Notes under the pieces: generated by a model
Told to the model about the DNA's origin: nothing
Database searches by the model: none
Seen by the model: only the letters and a program-made list of their open reading frames with translations
Shown: positions 36,331 to 46,929 of the stretch, one piece after another
Numbering within the stretch: the first letter of the stretch is position 1
Layout of the letters: each line of letters opens with the position of its first letter
Translations under genes and position numbers: made by a program
Source of the DNA: Eonycteris spelaea
Taxonomy: Eukaryota; Chordata; Mammalia; Chiroptera; Pteropodidae
Direction of reading: 5' to 3'
Assembly: GCA_003508835.1 (NCBI GenBank)
Contig: PUFA01000116.1
Location: 2,232,001 to 2,296,000 of the forward strand
Length of the DNA: 64,000 nucleotides

Positions 36331-37219
36331 TGCCTGAGCAAAAATGAAACACACAGTTTTTAGAAGCCAGAAAATATCTGTGTGAATAAAAACTTTAAAA
36401 GACATTTAGTGCCATAATAATCTTGTTTGTGGTGCACATTAAATGTATATATTATAAAGAGGGAGGTTAAAGTCCTTAGTAACAGAATAAAGTCAAAGTT
36501 GTATTTAAATGTACTCTTCATTTAATGTTCATTACTCAGTTTTGAAAAGCAAATACAAAAACATACCTTACTGAGAAACTAACGGGTATCAAAAAAGGCA
36601 AGGTAAACTTTGAATTGGTCCTTAAAAATGGCACACTCTTTTCTCCAGACATTATCTAAAAGACAAGTTTGAAATTCATCCCCCCAGAACATTCTATTCT
36701 AGATTGACTCAACTGCTGAGGGAAGAAAGCCCATGGCTTTGGGACCTTTTCGGAGGAATCAAAGAGCAAAAAATATAAACACAAAAATATTTCTAAGTAT
36801 TTTGGGCCCTAACTTTTAATTTGAAGAAGGACAAGTAACTCCTCAATCTAAAACACATTCATTTTTACTTCCCCTGCTGAAAGAAAGGCACAGACTCCAT
36901 GCCTGCTGGGTAAACGGAGTGAACTGATACAAGGCCCTGAAGGACCAAGAATGGCCCCTCCTGTAAGAGATGTCTCAGATCATAGCACCAACACCGGGTT
37001 TGCCTCATCTCTCCAAAAGGAAAGAGCTTTAACTACCAACGATTCCATTTTAAAGGCAAGAATTGCAATATTAAACCTGGGTGAAAGACTTCAAAATTTT
37101 TTTTTTTAATGTACACCTTAAAGCTAGTTAAAGAAAAAAAGCAAATTAGAGTTTCACTACTTGTTTTCGTGGCACCTTCCTGGACTGCCATAACTAAACA
37201 AAGCCTGAGCATTTTTCTA

Positions 37220-37560
37220 TTGGGGCCCTGTATTAGATACTGGAGTTAATAATAATTATAATAAAGCTTGCATTCTTAACCAGCGTGAGTGCAGTGACCG
37301 TTTCCTGAGGCCAAAATCAGAAGAGGTCAAACACCAGGTCAGAATTTTTCCAGAAGATATACTCACTCAAAAAACAACTGAGGTACCCATGAACAAGTTC
37401 TATGCTATGGGGGATGCAAAAATAAATAAGGATTATCCCCTCCTTTCAAGGAAATCATAGTCTGAAATGCATAGGAAATGAGGCTATACTGACAAGACAA
37501 AGATAACATTCAGTAAGAAGGAAAGGAGTCTAAGGGGCTGTAAGAGCTAAGGAAACTGCA
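37220..37560 (-). repeat. L2/L3-class LINE fragment, antisense
   Basis: GTTCTATGCTATGGGGGATG, AAAATAAATAAGGATTATCC and TCAAGGAAATCATAGTCTG have the layout of an antisense L2-class 3' end. Family not certain. Confidence 0.4.
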
Positions 37561-37564
37561 GAAT

Positions 37565-38475
37565 CAGCTCAGGCATTCATTTGTCCCTTGGTCCTCTTGA
37601 TACATTATCTGATGGTGTATTAGGAAATGCAGAGCTTGCCTGCAAGGACCTACCTGAGCTCCTGGCTCTGACACAGAAAGGGTGTATTTCATAAATTAGT
37701 GAAATCCTAGTATATCTAAAGATTCTTTCCCCCCTTCGGAAAAATCGTTAAAAATGACATCAATGAGAAAAAAATCGTTTTAACATCTTTAGAGAATAAT
37801 TCAGCAGCCCCTCTCAAGCTCAATGAGCACTACTGAAACCTCCAAAAATGGGCATAATAGAGTTAAAGTGAGCCAGTCTTGCATTTGCATGCTTCGGAAT
37901 TTGAAATGCGATGCAACTGTGTCCAATTACCACAGAAAGCAACAAACACAACTTCCAAGTAAAAAATTTTCTAATAGCCAAGAACCTTTTTATGCAGAAC
38001 AATTTCATATTCAAATTGTTTCTAAACAGAATGCTTTTTAAACATTCCCTCTTTTGCTACACAACCCAGAAACTCCAGGATTTCAGAAAATCAGGTAGAC
38101 AGGGTGGCCACAAAAGGGAGTGTTAAAACTACACACACATCTGTGCAGTGTTAAGGTATGTTTAGGTCCTCCTAAAAGCTCAGAGCTTCAAGTAAAAGTG
38201 ACTTTAGTTCCCTGTCACCTAAGTGCCTTTCAAAAACAGAGTGACCATTTACTCCACTCCTAGCTTGGGCTGTTTTAATGTCACCACGGGAAAGGCCATT
38301 ACATAAGGCAAATAAATACCTAAGTTGACTGCATTCCGTATTTGCACACTAACCACTAACCCCAACTACGAACTAAAAGCAACAACAGCCACCCAATGGG
38401 AAAAGAGAGTCCTATTTTTGGCAGAGGGTTCGCTAGAGAGAGAAAACCCTTAACTCTGGGGATTCGTCTACAGGA
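37565..38475. other. CUL1 intron 1 flank of the CpG island; nothing recognised
   Basis: Unique AT-rich DNA with no exon or repeat named. The shift to CpG-rich sequence occurs near 38480-38520. Confidence 0.5.
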
Positions 38476-39353
38476 ATACTTGTAAAGCATTTGCCTCTCT
38501 CTGGACCATCGTCCCGTCTGCGGGACACAACGTTCCCCAGGTGGCAGAGAGGGCCCCCCAGCCGCGCTCGGGTTACCTGCTGGGTCAGTGCGCGCTCCCG
38601 CCGGGCGCAGGGTCGGGGGCGCGCCGAAGCCGTGGAGCGGGCCCGGTCCGACTCGCGGGCACCGGGGGGCTCCGTCGCGTCCTGGAGCCGCACTCGCATC
38701 CCTGCGCGCCTCCCCGGCCCGCTCCCCCAAGGGAGCGGAGCAAAACGGCCACTATTACCCAATAATAGCGACCTGCACCGTCGCAACAATGCGAGCGGGG
38801 AAGCGGAAAGCAGCGAGGCCGCGGCTCCCCGGGCGCGCGAGCCCACTACCTGCCGGAGAGCACGAGTCCGGGCCGCTCCGGGGAGAAGCGACCCCGAGAG
38901 GAAGGGGCACGAGGCCGGGCGCCCCGTGGGGGTCGCCGCACGAGGCGAGGCGCGCCCGGCCGAAGTGCCCGGGGCCCAGCGCCGCGGCCCCAGCCCGGTC
39001 GCGGCCGGGAAAAAGGCCGGCGCCACAAGGCCGCCGCCTCCGGCGATGAATCGGGCTTTTTCCCAGTGCGTAGTCCAGGCCTGGCCGCCCCGAGCCCGAG
39101 TCCGGGGCCGCGGCCCGGCCAGGCCCGAGCCGGCCGCGGTGACTCAGGGCCGGCCCCGCTCGCTCCGCTCCGGCCCCTGGCGCCGTCTGCCCACGAGTCC
39201 CCCGGCCCCGCCGCCATTCCGCCAGCCGCGGCTCGGCGGCTCAGGCCTCGCCGGGTGCCTGGGCTCGGCCGCAGCGGCGCCCGTCACTGCGACACCGCGG
39301 CTCCGGGCCGGGCCTGCGCCGCCTGCCCTCGGCGCCGGCGCCGCGCCACTCAC

Positions 39354-39560
39354 CCGCATTTCCCTGGGGCCGAAAGGGCTCCGGCGACGTGTCCGCCTGG
39401 TCGCTGGGCCCGGGCCCCGGTGAACCCCGTCCCGCCAAGGCCTGGCTGCGTCCGTCCGCCGCCGGGGCCGCCCCGCCTGGAGCTGCGTGCGACACGGCTC
39501 CCGCCTCCGCCTCCTCCCCTGCCGGCCCTCCTCCCGCCGCCCGCACCACGCAACCTCCGC
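39354..39560 (-). other. CUL1: Candidate CUL1 exon 1 (non-coding), right end unknown
   Basis: The minus strand reads AAATGCGG then GTGAGTGG, a near-consensus 5' splice site with the last exon base at 39354. This is the best donor in the island and would join to the exon 2 acceptor at 10115/10114. Two weaker alternatives, both CAG before GTA, end at 38850 (CTCCGGCAG, GTAGTG) and 38577 (CCCAGCAG, GTAACC); they could mark alternative first exons. The 5' end (transcription start) cannot be read from sequence; 39560 is only a placeholder. Confidence 0.5.
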
Positions 39561-40065
39561 CCTCTCGCCTTTCCTCTCCGGCTCCCGCCCTCCCGGCCTC
39601 GCCGGCTCCGGCGACCGCGGGGCAGAGGCTGCTGGGCCGGGCCGGAACGCGCCGCCCGCGGCGTCCGGGCGCGGAGCCGGGAAACCGTCGCCATCGCCCC
39701 GCCGGCCCGAGCGCGGCAGGGGCCCGGGCGCTGCCCGCCGCCGCCGCCCCGGGCTCCCCGCCCCGGCCGAGGCCCCGCTCGCGGGAGGGATTTCTACCTG
39801 AAAGCCGGGGCCCCTTCCCCTGAACCCCGCGCCGCCTGGGGCCCGGCGCCCCGGATCCTCCTCCAGGTTTTCTGGCCTCCCTCGCCTACGGGCCGCCTCT
39901 ATCGACCCGGCTTCCCGCCACTTCGGCCCCGACGAGGAGGGGTCACCAGCCTCTGGAGAAAGTGCCCACGACGCCCCGAAAGCCAGGGTCTTCCACGTCC
40001 TCCTGCCCCTCTCCCGTGCGCGCACACACACTCTGAACCGACATGGAACCCGACTGCAACTCCGC

Positions 40066-40073
40066 CCAATCAG
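40066..40073 (+). promoter_or_regulatory. CCAAT (NF-Y-type) box in the CpG island
   Basis: CCAATCAG preceded directly by the overlapping GC-box CCGCCC. This matches the NF-Y core CCAATSRG. It lies on the upstream side of the island relative to CUL1. Orientation is plus, the reverse of CUL1, which NF-Y tolerates and which would also suit a divergent start. Confidence 0.5.
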
Positions 40074-40249
40074 CGCGCCTCCCCGGACCGGGACGACGCC
40101 TGCGGAGTCTCCCCGGCTGGCTGAGGAGACTGTCACAGACGGGCAGGTGGCCCTGAAAACCCGCCGCAGACCTCGGAGACGTGTGGTCCACTCCCGCGGC
40201 CCTGTACACCTGCAGGCCTTAGCCAGCGGCACCTGAAGCCTGAGTTCTT

Positions 40250-41990
40250 CCGAGCCGTTTTCTCCTTTAAAATCGGTTTTGGAGTGAAAAGTACGCTAGG
40301 CTTCCCGCTTCGAACTTCAACCAACTTTTTTTTTTTTTTTTTTTGGCAAATATGGACAAAGAATCACTTCAGCATTAATCTTTGTAAAGACGTATCAAGG
40401 CCAGAATTTAAGGATTTACATATATGGGTGGTATCGAGGTGTGACTAAAGAACTATTGTTTTTCCGTGCAGTCTTCAGTAGTTAAGTGCATCCATTTGAA
40501 ATTTAACTGTCACAATTGGATACTTGCAATACTTTAACATTTTGGCTTGCTGAGGTGACGGAGGCTGGAGGAAGCATGGACCTTGAGGGGCTCCAGCCTG
40601 AGTGCCATGGTTTGAAACATACCCGAGTCCGCTAATTTCATAAACAAGCCAGGAAGGATTCCAAATGAACCCACCTGGGCAAAAAACCACGATCAATGTA
40701 ACCTTCTGTTTTGCTCCAAATTAAAGCAGTACAGAGATTCCAATACTCCCTTGGGGTAGAAGTCCTAGGCCCTGAGCAGAGGGCCGCCCCCTGCGACCAT
40801 ACTGCTTCCGCGACACAGGCCTTCTCTTAGATGACATACCTCATCAGTACATGTGGTTTTCCTACTGAAAGGTGGTCTTTTGTCAACATCTGTTAAGTAT
40901 CTTTAGAGGTATCACATTTGTCTGCGCTTGTTACTTAAGTTTGTAATCTCAGTCTGTGCAAGAGTTTAAAATTCTTGGTTTATATCCTCTACTTATAAAT
41001 AACCTACTCAGAAGAAAATTTAGATGTATTTAACAACTTTTTTTTTTAATGGAAACATGGTAAAACTGAAGGTAAAAATGGGCTTGTCCATGTGGACAGT
41101 GTTTTCCATGGTACATATGTGGCTTTTTTTTTAACATCTTCATGTCTTCCCCTTCCTGGAACTTGTACTTTCCTTAGACATCTAGTCTCCATGTTCCCTA
41201 AGCTGTCTTCCCCAGTCTCATCATTCACCACGGTCTTCTGGTCTGTGAGTTCCCAGACTTGATGCAAGAGCTGAGTGGGTCACTCTCCCCTTACTGTTTC
41301 TTCCACCCTCTATTTTTGGTTAATGGAAGCAGTCCACTGATGCCACCCTCTCCACGTCTCACTGCCTCAATTCCTGGTTCTAAACTTCCTTCTATCCTTC
41401 ACTCTCCACCCGTATGTGTTGTCATTCTTAGCAGTTAGACAATTCCATTGACTTTTATGCACCTCAAAGCCAGGCCGCCTACTTTCTTTCCACTCTGAAA
41501 CATCCTTCATCTTTCTTTCCCGTCTCAGCAAAATTGATGTCCCTTTTCCAGGTGACCTACAGTTTGTAGGGATAATTAATTTGACAGTTCTCAGAATCAA
41601 AATGCAAAATAGTCTCAGACTAGAATATTAGGCCAAAACCAATAAAATTAAAAAATATAACTTTACAAGTCCAAAACGATATAAAGTTCAAAAGCCAAGT
41701 TATAGGTTTAGGTAGACCTTGTATGTATGTTCAGACTCAAACTACTATCTTTTGCTCTAGTTAACTGTTAAAGGGGGATAAAAAGATGTTTCCAATATAA
41801 GTGAAGGTAATTCCTTTATAATTCCAGCATAATGTCTGAAACACAGTTCTCTCTCATCTTCCAAAAAGTGGAGGTCCACTGACTCCTCCAGTGCTGTTGA
41901 TAACACATTTTCTAAGCCATACGGGCCTGAAAGCTCAAAATCCTGACCCACCGACCTTGCATCCCAGAGCTAGTCTCCATTGTAGAGAAA
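40250..41990. other. Upstream flank of CUL1; no gene recognised
   Basis: AT-rich sequence beginning with a 19-T run (40326-40344) about 90 bp outside the CpG island. Pyrimidine-rich text at 41280-41560 could be a decayed L2. Minus-strand frames of 60-77 codons lack recognisable domains. Confidence 0.5.
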
Positions 41991-41994
41991 TCTT

Positions 41995-42155
41995 TTATTT
42001 TGGCTCAGTCTGTAGGGGCCGACATTATCATCTTTACAATGAGAAAACCTAAGTCTCATCTGAGTCTGATGTTAGATAGTTTGCTCTAAATCACTCAGCT
42101 TGGTCAGTGACAAACTGATTCCCAAGTCAGCACATACCCACTATTTTATTTCCCC
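41995..42155 (-). repeat. MIR SINE
   Basis: Reverse MIR: ATCATCTTTACAATGAGAAA, CTAAATCACTCAGCTTGG and ACAAACTGATTCCCAAGTCA. Confidence 0.6.
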
Positions 42156-42239
42156 ACACCCGTATTGTTTCTTTAACCTTCTCAATGGTTTTCCTGGTTC
42201 TGATCTTGGTCCCTCCAGCCTGTGCAGTGACTGACTACA

Positions 42240-42725
42240 GATGGTGCTTTCCAAACTGAGACTTTGAATCTTCATCAATGTATCTTTTTGTCTTCTAAAA
42301 TTTTTCAGTGGTTCCCCATCATTTATATAGTTCAGTCCAAATGGTGACCTGGCACCTAAGGGTTACCATAATCTTATCCTAACCTGCTTTTCCCTATTTA
42401 TTTCCAGCCACTTTCTAAAAGGAACTCTCAATTTCATCCAATCCTGCTGGGCCTGCGGTGGGCTCCCAAATACCAGCCTTGGATCGCCATTTACGCCATT
42501 TACGAGTGCCGGCTGGCATGGGTTCTCTGAACAGAAACAGTTCCTTCCTCCTCTTCTGCATCTGCAAATCCTTCTTTTTCCAAATCCAGTTCACAACCCC
42601 TCCCAGGAAGCCTACTTTGCACCTTCTACCCAGGCTTTTGTGATCTTTCCCTGACTGCCAACTTCTCACCAGGCACTGTTCCCTAAAGCTCACCAGCCCC
42701 TCCAGCATTATGCCTGAAGAACACT
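42240..42725 (+). repeat. L2 LINE fragment
   Basis: L2 order: TTTCAGTGGTTCCCCATCAT, CCACTTTCTAAAAGGAACTC, CTCCCAGGAAGCCTACTTTG and CCCTAAAGCTCACCAGCC. An 11-bp tandem copy of CGCCATTTACG-like text lies at 42486-42507 inside it. Confidence 0.55.
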
Positions 42726-42769
42726 CAAGACTATTCAAACATACTTATTACTAATCAAATGAAAGGGTA

Positions 42770-42788
42770 CTGCTTCACTTGACTAGCC
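42770..42788 (+). other. 19-bp match to the 3' end of Y3 RNA
   Basis: CTGCTTCACTTGACTAGCC equals, from memory, the 3' end of vertebrate RNY3. The 5' side (CAAATGAAAGGGTA) does not continue the match and there is no A-tail, so this is at most a 5'-truncated relic and may be coincidence. Confidence 0.25.
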
Positions 42789-42864
42789 ATTTGAGCTATT
42801 TTTTGAAGACACCAGTAAGGGACTAGCCAGCCATCCAGTGCAAAGTACATTCATTTGATGAGAT

Positions 42865-43215
42865 AGTCCTCAGACCTGTCTTTGCTTCAGAATCACCTGG
42901 GGACTTGATACTAATTCCAGGGCCCACTCCAGATCCAATGAGTCAAAATTGGGTAGGAAGGGGCAGGGAGGGAATTTGAAAATGCCAGAGTTTGAATCCT
43001 GGCATTACTACTTATTATCTGGGTAACTTTGAGCAAGTTACTTAACCTCTTTGTGCCTAGTTTCTTCATCTATAAAATGGGAGCGATAATAGTATCTCAT
43101 ATGATTTGTTGTAAATTAAATAATTAACATTACCTATGAAGGTGATGGTAATGACAATGATTATATAATTACCCAGGGCCAGTCTGGTGACCTGAGTTTG
43201 GGAGCCACTGATTTA
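42865..43215 (+). repeat. MER5A-like hAT element split by a MIR
   Basis: Left part 42865-42975: TTCAGAATCACCTGGGGACT, CAGGGCCCACTCCAG and GGGAATTTG. Right part about 43172-43215: CCAGTCTGGTGACC and GTTTGGGAGCCACTGATTT, the damaged right terminal repeat. The gap is filled by a MIR. Confidence 0.75.
42978..43170 (+). repeat. MIR SINE inside a MER5A-like element
   Basis: MIR: GAGTTTGAATCCTGGCATTA, GAGCAAGTTACTTAACCTCT, TTTCTTCATCTATAAAATGG and GATAATAGTATCTC. Its position between two halves of a hAT element shows the order of insertion. Confidence 0.85.
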
Positions 43216-43219
43216 ATGA

Positions 43220-44315
43220 ACCACTCCTTTCTTATGGTAAAGTTTTAAATGTTATGACCTTAAAACTTCTGGTATTGGCATTATGACATATTATAATAAG
43301 TCTTATTTGTTTTGAAATAGTGTATGTTAAGGAAGATCCAAGTAAACAGATTTTTCAATTAAATGTTTTTTTTAAATCCAAATCATGAAATATGTGATTT
43401 TTTTTCAAAGCTAATTCCTTAGAAAAATAATTACACATATGCTGCAAGTATAGAGTAATTCACAGCTTAGTATTCAAAGGATGTGGGAAGAAATGAAATA
43501 ATACCATGATTTCTTCCACTTAGGACAATGAGTCATAAATTCTTTTTGAAGTAGGTTTTTTAATATTCTAAGTCATTGGAAAAAAAAATAGCTCATTTAT
43601 AGCTCATTTTGGTCCATCAAATGCCAAATAATATTTTAAATGATGTTAACCATAACTAGATATAAAACAGGAAGCAGAAATTTACTTAACAAAGTCTCAA
43701 ACTGCACACATCTGAATGGGTAGCAAAGGATGGGTGTGCCCCACCTAACTCCAGCCTTATAAATCTACAAACAAATATACAAAGGCCTTGTTTTTATCGC
43801 CTGAAATTCCACCAGATTCCTTTTATTCTCTTTTAAAGGCTCAAATACCTCTGGGAGGATAACAGGGCTTGAGAGCCATTCACACATCAGCATTAACTAG
43901 TTTGATCTGGTTGCCTGCTTTCTAACACAAATCAGTGGCTCTTAAAGAATGGAAAGTTTTGGGTAAATCAAGTATGGGAGAAACACTGAGTGCCTCAGGG
44001 CAAGCTGAAGATCTGGGAGCAAAGTAGTAAGCTGAAGAAGGGAATGAGGAAAGGAGATGGAACTATTTAAAAACCTAATCTGTCCAGTTTAAGATTTTGC
44101 ATATTGAGAAGTCAGAGGCCTCTTGTTTTGGAGACTCATAAGACAGAAAATATAGTTGTAGGATAATCATGAATTAATTAAGCTTCTGAGGCCTGACCTG
44201 TGGGGCCTGAACATCACTGTAACGTTCTATTAGGCTGGATCATAGGAAATTGCAACTGATTTTCAAGTGATTCAGTCTAGTCTGCATGAGAATATTATTC
44301 AGAGTTCTAGAAAAC
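43220..44315. other. Intergenic; nothing recognised
   Basis: AT-rich unique DNA. No gene, RNA or named repeat could be supported. Confidence 0.5.
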
Positions 44316-44319
44316 AGTC

Positions 44320-44580
44320 CTAAAATCACTTTTTCCAAGAAGCTTTCTAAGACCTTCCACACCTCGCCCCAGTCCCATGCCCACGTGGGACTAGGTGCCT
44401 TTCTAGTATACCCTGTATCTACTTTCATGAAAGAGTTCATCAATAATGCATTATAATGTTTCCCTTCTCTACCTCCCACTCCCTCACAGATTGTGAGCTC
44501 CTTGGATTCAGAGACTGTGTCTTTTATTACTGTATCTACAGTATTCATCATAGTGCCTGACACATTGTATAGTGAAGGAA
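44320..44580 (+). repeat. L2 LINE 3' end
   Basis: CCAAGAAGCTTTCTAAGACC, CAGATTGTGAGCTCCTTGGA, TCAGAGACTGTGTCTTTTAT and CATAGTGCCTGACACATTG form the L2 3' end in order. Confidence 0.8.
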
Positions 44581-44775
44581 AAGTTGGAACCCAACTCATA
44601 CATTAGTTGGGACTGTTTGTACCATGAAACCCAGCTGTGCTACTTTCTGCACAAAGACCTTTAATAATTCCGTTTCATACCAAAACAATGGCAAAGCTTC
44701 ATTCCTAATACTGAAACCCCCTCTCCACTTTGGCCTGGGTGGATCCATCCATACTTGTCTCCCTCTGGTTTCTGA

Positions 44776-45350
44776 TACAGGAAGTCCGCATTCAGCGTTG
44801 TTGACAGGTTCTCAGGAACTGCAACTTTCAGTGAAACCACGTATAGCGAAACCAGTTTCATCATCCGCTAATTAACAAGAGTTAAGTTCTTACAGCATAT
44901 TTCTGGTCACAAAAACATCACCGACATCTAAGTAAAGACCCTGAAAACTAATATTAAACGTTGAAATAAATGTGAGCTACACAAACATTTAAGAAAAATT
45001 AATAAAAATGAGATTATTCTACACCCTGCCTGTTCCACCTCAGGGTCATGGGTGGCTGGAGCTCATCCTGGCAGCTCTGGGCCCAGGAGTGGGGACACAC
45101 CCTGGACAGGACGCCCTTCCCTCGCAGGGTCACTCACACACACACACACACTCCTCAGACTGGGAAGATGAAGACATGCCAATCACCTGCCGTGCACATC
45201 TCTGGGATGTGGGAGGAAGCTGGAGTGCCCGGGGAAAACCCACGCAGCTGTGGGGAGGAGCCAACTCCACACTGGCGGGACCGATGTTCCCCGCACCAGC
45301 ATAATGAAATGGTGTTGAATGAAATGATGTTGTTGGAGGACCCACTGCAC
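44776..45350 (+). mobile_element. Ancient DNA transposon with terminal inverted repeats (Tigger/pogo-like)
   Basis: About 575 bp with imperfect inverted ends: TACAGGAAGTCCGCATTCAG at the left and, reading back from the right, GTGCAGTGGGTCCTCCAACA, both close to a TACAGTAGGTCCTC-type terminus. The interior has TTCTCAGGAACTGCAACTTT, GCATATTTCTGGTCACAAAA and a GC-rich half (GATGTGGGAGGAAGCTGGAG, AAAACCCACGCAGCTG) with a CA microsatellite at 45129-45150. I recognise it as a common old mammalian element but am unsure of the family name. Confidence 0.65.
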
Positions 45351-45624
45351 ATATCCAGTTAGATCTCACCCAGGCCCCTGGGAACGCCTTGCTGGGGGTC
45401 TGTGCACCCTCAGTCCAATTACACCTTCCACAGCAATGGCTCCTCCCAACCACTGCTCGCCCAATACAGCCCATCCTGGGCCTGCCTTACACACAATCTC
45501 TCTAATGAAACCTTTTCTGCTCCTCTGCCTGATATGAATTCCACCCCTCCCCACACACTGAGTGGGTAAACCAAGCCTCCTGAGGTCATTTTTAAAGTCT
45601 GTGTCCCTACAGGTATGTATTAGT

Positions 45625-46125
45625 CAAGGTTCATCAGAGAAACAGAACCAATTGGAGACTCACACTCTCTCACACACACACTCTCTCTCGCTCTCTCTCT
45701 CTCTCTCTAAATATATATATATGAATGAGTGGGAGGAGTGGGAGGGAGGGAGAGAGAGAGGGAGATTGAGGGATTGATTTTAAGGAAATGGCTTATGTGA
45801 TTTTGGAGGATGACAAGTCCAAAATTGCAGGGTGGCCAACAGGCCGGAAGCCAGGAATGAGCTGATGCTGCAGATCAAGTCTGAAGGCCACCTGCTGGCT
45901 GACTGTCCTCTTGCTTGTGACAGGTCAGTCATCGACCTAGTCAGCCCTTCAACTGATTAAATGAGGCCCACCCACATTATGGAAGGCAATCTGCCTTAAA
46001 GTCCACTGATTTAAGTCTTACTTTAATTCAAAGGAAGAAAAAAAAAAACACCCTCACAGAAACATCCAGAATAATGGTTGACCAACTATCAGGGCACTGT
46101 GGCCCAGGTGACATATTGAATTACT
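45625..46125 (+). repeat. Ancient interspersed repeat, family uncertain
   Basis: Starts TAGTCAAGGTTCATCAGAG with AAACAGAACCAATTGGAGA, then CT/TA simple repeats (45661-45721), TTTTGGAGGATGACAAGTCC, AGGCCCACCCACATTATGGA, ACACCCTCACAGAAACATCC and GGGCACTGTGGCCCAG. This sequence recurs widely in placental genomes; whether it is an LTR or an L1-associated segment I cannot settle. Confidence 0.6.
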
Positions 46126-46159
46126 GTTTGCAAGCATGGCGTAGGGGACTACAGCCATA

Positions 46160-46560
46160 GCAAATGGCACCTTCTTTCTTTGAAAAGTGGCTTGCCCTTG
46201 TCGCCTCATGCGTCTTACCACCCAGGGACTCTTCGGCCAGTTTCTACTATCTGCTCAACGCACCACTGTGCCCTCGCAGGCGGCGGTGCCCCACTGCCTT
46301 CCCTTCCGTCCTGAGGCCAGTCAGCCTTTGGCTCCCACTTGCCTACTCTCACGGCTCTTCTAACCTATCTGATAATTTCTTCTTCCTCTGGCTCTCTTCC
46401 ACCCACCACTTAAATGCAGGTTCCTGAAGGTTCCAGTCTTGGCAATCTTTTCTTGGTACATTCTCTTTTTGGAGCATCTTGTCATTTCTTTGGCTTCAAT
46501 TGTCATCTATATCAAATTACCACCTCCAACTCAACCCAGGGACACATCTAAGTTTTGTGG
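46160..46560 (+). repeat. L2 LINE fragment
   Basis: GTTCCAGTCTTGGCAATCTT, TACATTCTCTTTTTGGAGC, CAATTGTCATCTATATCAAA and CTCCAACTCAACCCAGG follow the L2 interior. Confidence 0.55.
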
Positions 46561-46929
46561 TATCTGACTGTTTACACTATTTGAAGGGAGGGTGTTCTTT
46601 AAGAAACTTTCTGTACTACGATGACCAGCAATAACTTAACTATGCACGGAAGCCACATAGATGTATCTATCCCATTAATTTCGTACTACACTGTATTCCT
46701 AACTCAGCTTCTCTTGAAACAGGCTTCCCCAAATGCCTGGAGCACTCCAGTGCCTGGATCTAAGGGGAAGGTGAGCGAGAGGAAGCTGGGGTGGAGAGAG
46801 GTGACAGTCATAGTCTTAATCAACCGCAGCTACAACAATCCACTTTTGAAATTTTTACAAACACGTGTGACTACATGAATTTATAGCCATGGCCGCTGCC
46901 AGGGGCTTGGCAGGGCTCGCGCGTGGCAG

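Larger units (their letters stand above)
38480..40240. promoter_or_regulatory. CUL1: CpG island, CUL1 promoter region
   Basis: About 1.75 kb of very GC-rich DNA with dense CpGs, bordered sharply on both sides by AT-rich sequence. It is the only such island in the window and lies upstream of CUL1 exon 2 in the right orientation. There is no clear TATA box. It holds many GC boxes (CCGCCC/GGGCGG), a CCAATCAG NF-Y-type box at 40066-40073 next to a CCGCCC, and YY1-like ATGGCGGC motifs on the minus strand near 39213-39222. The long open frames on both strands are expected from lack of AT-rich stop codons and show no recognisable protein. A divergent plus-strand transcript is possible but not shown. 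Confidence 0.9.

Noticed and set aside
38491..40232. Long open frames (up to 362 codons) on both strands across the CpG island
   Set aside because: Stops are rare in GC-rich DNA. The translations are Pro/Arg/Ala/Gly-rich, overlap on both strands and match no family.
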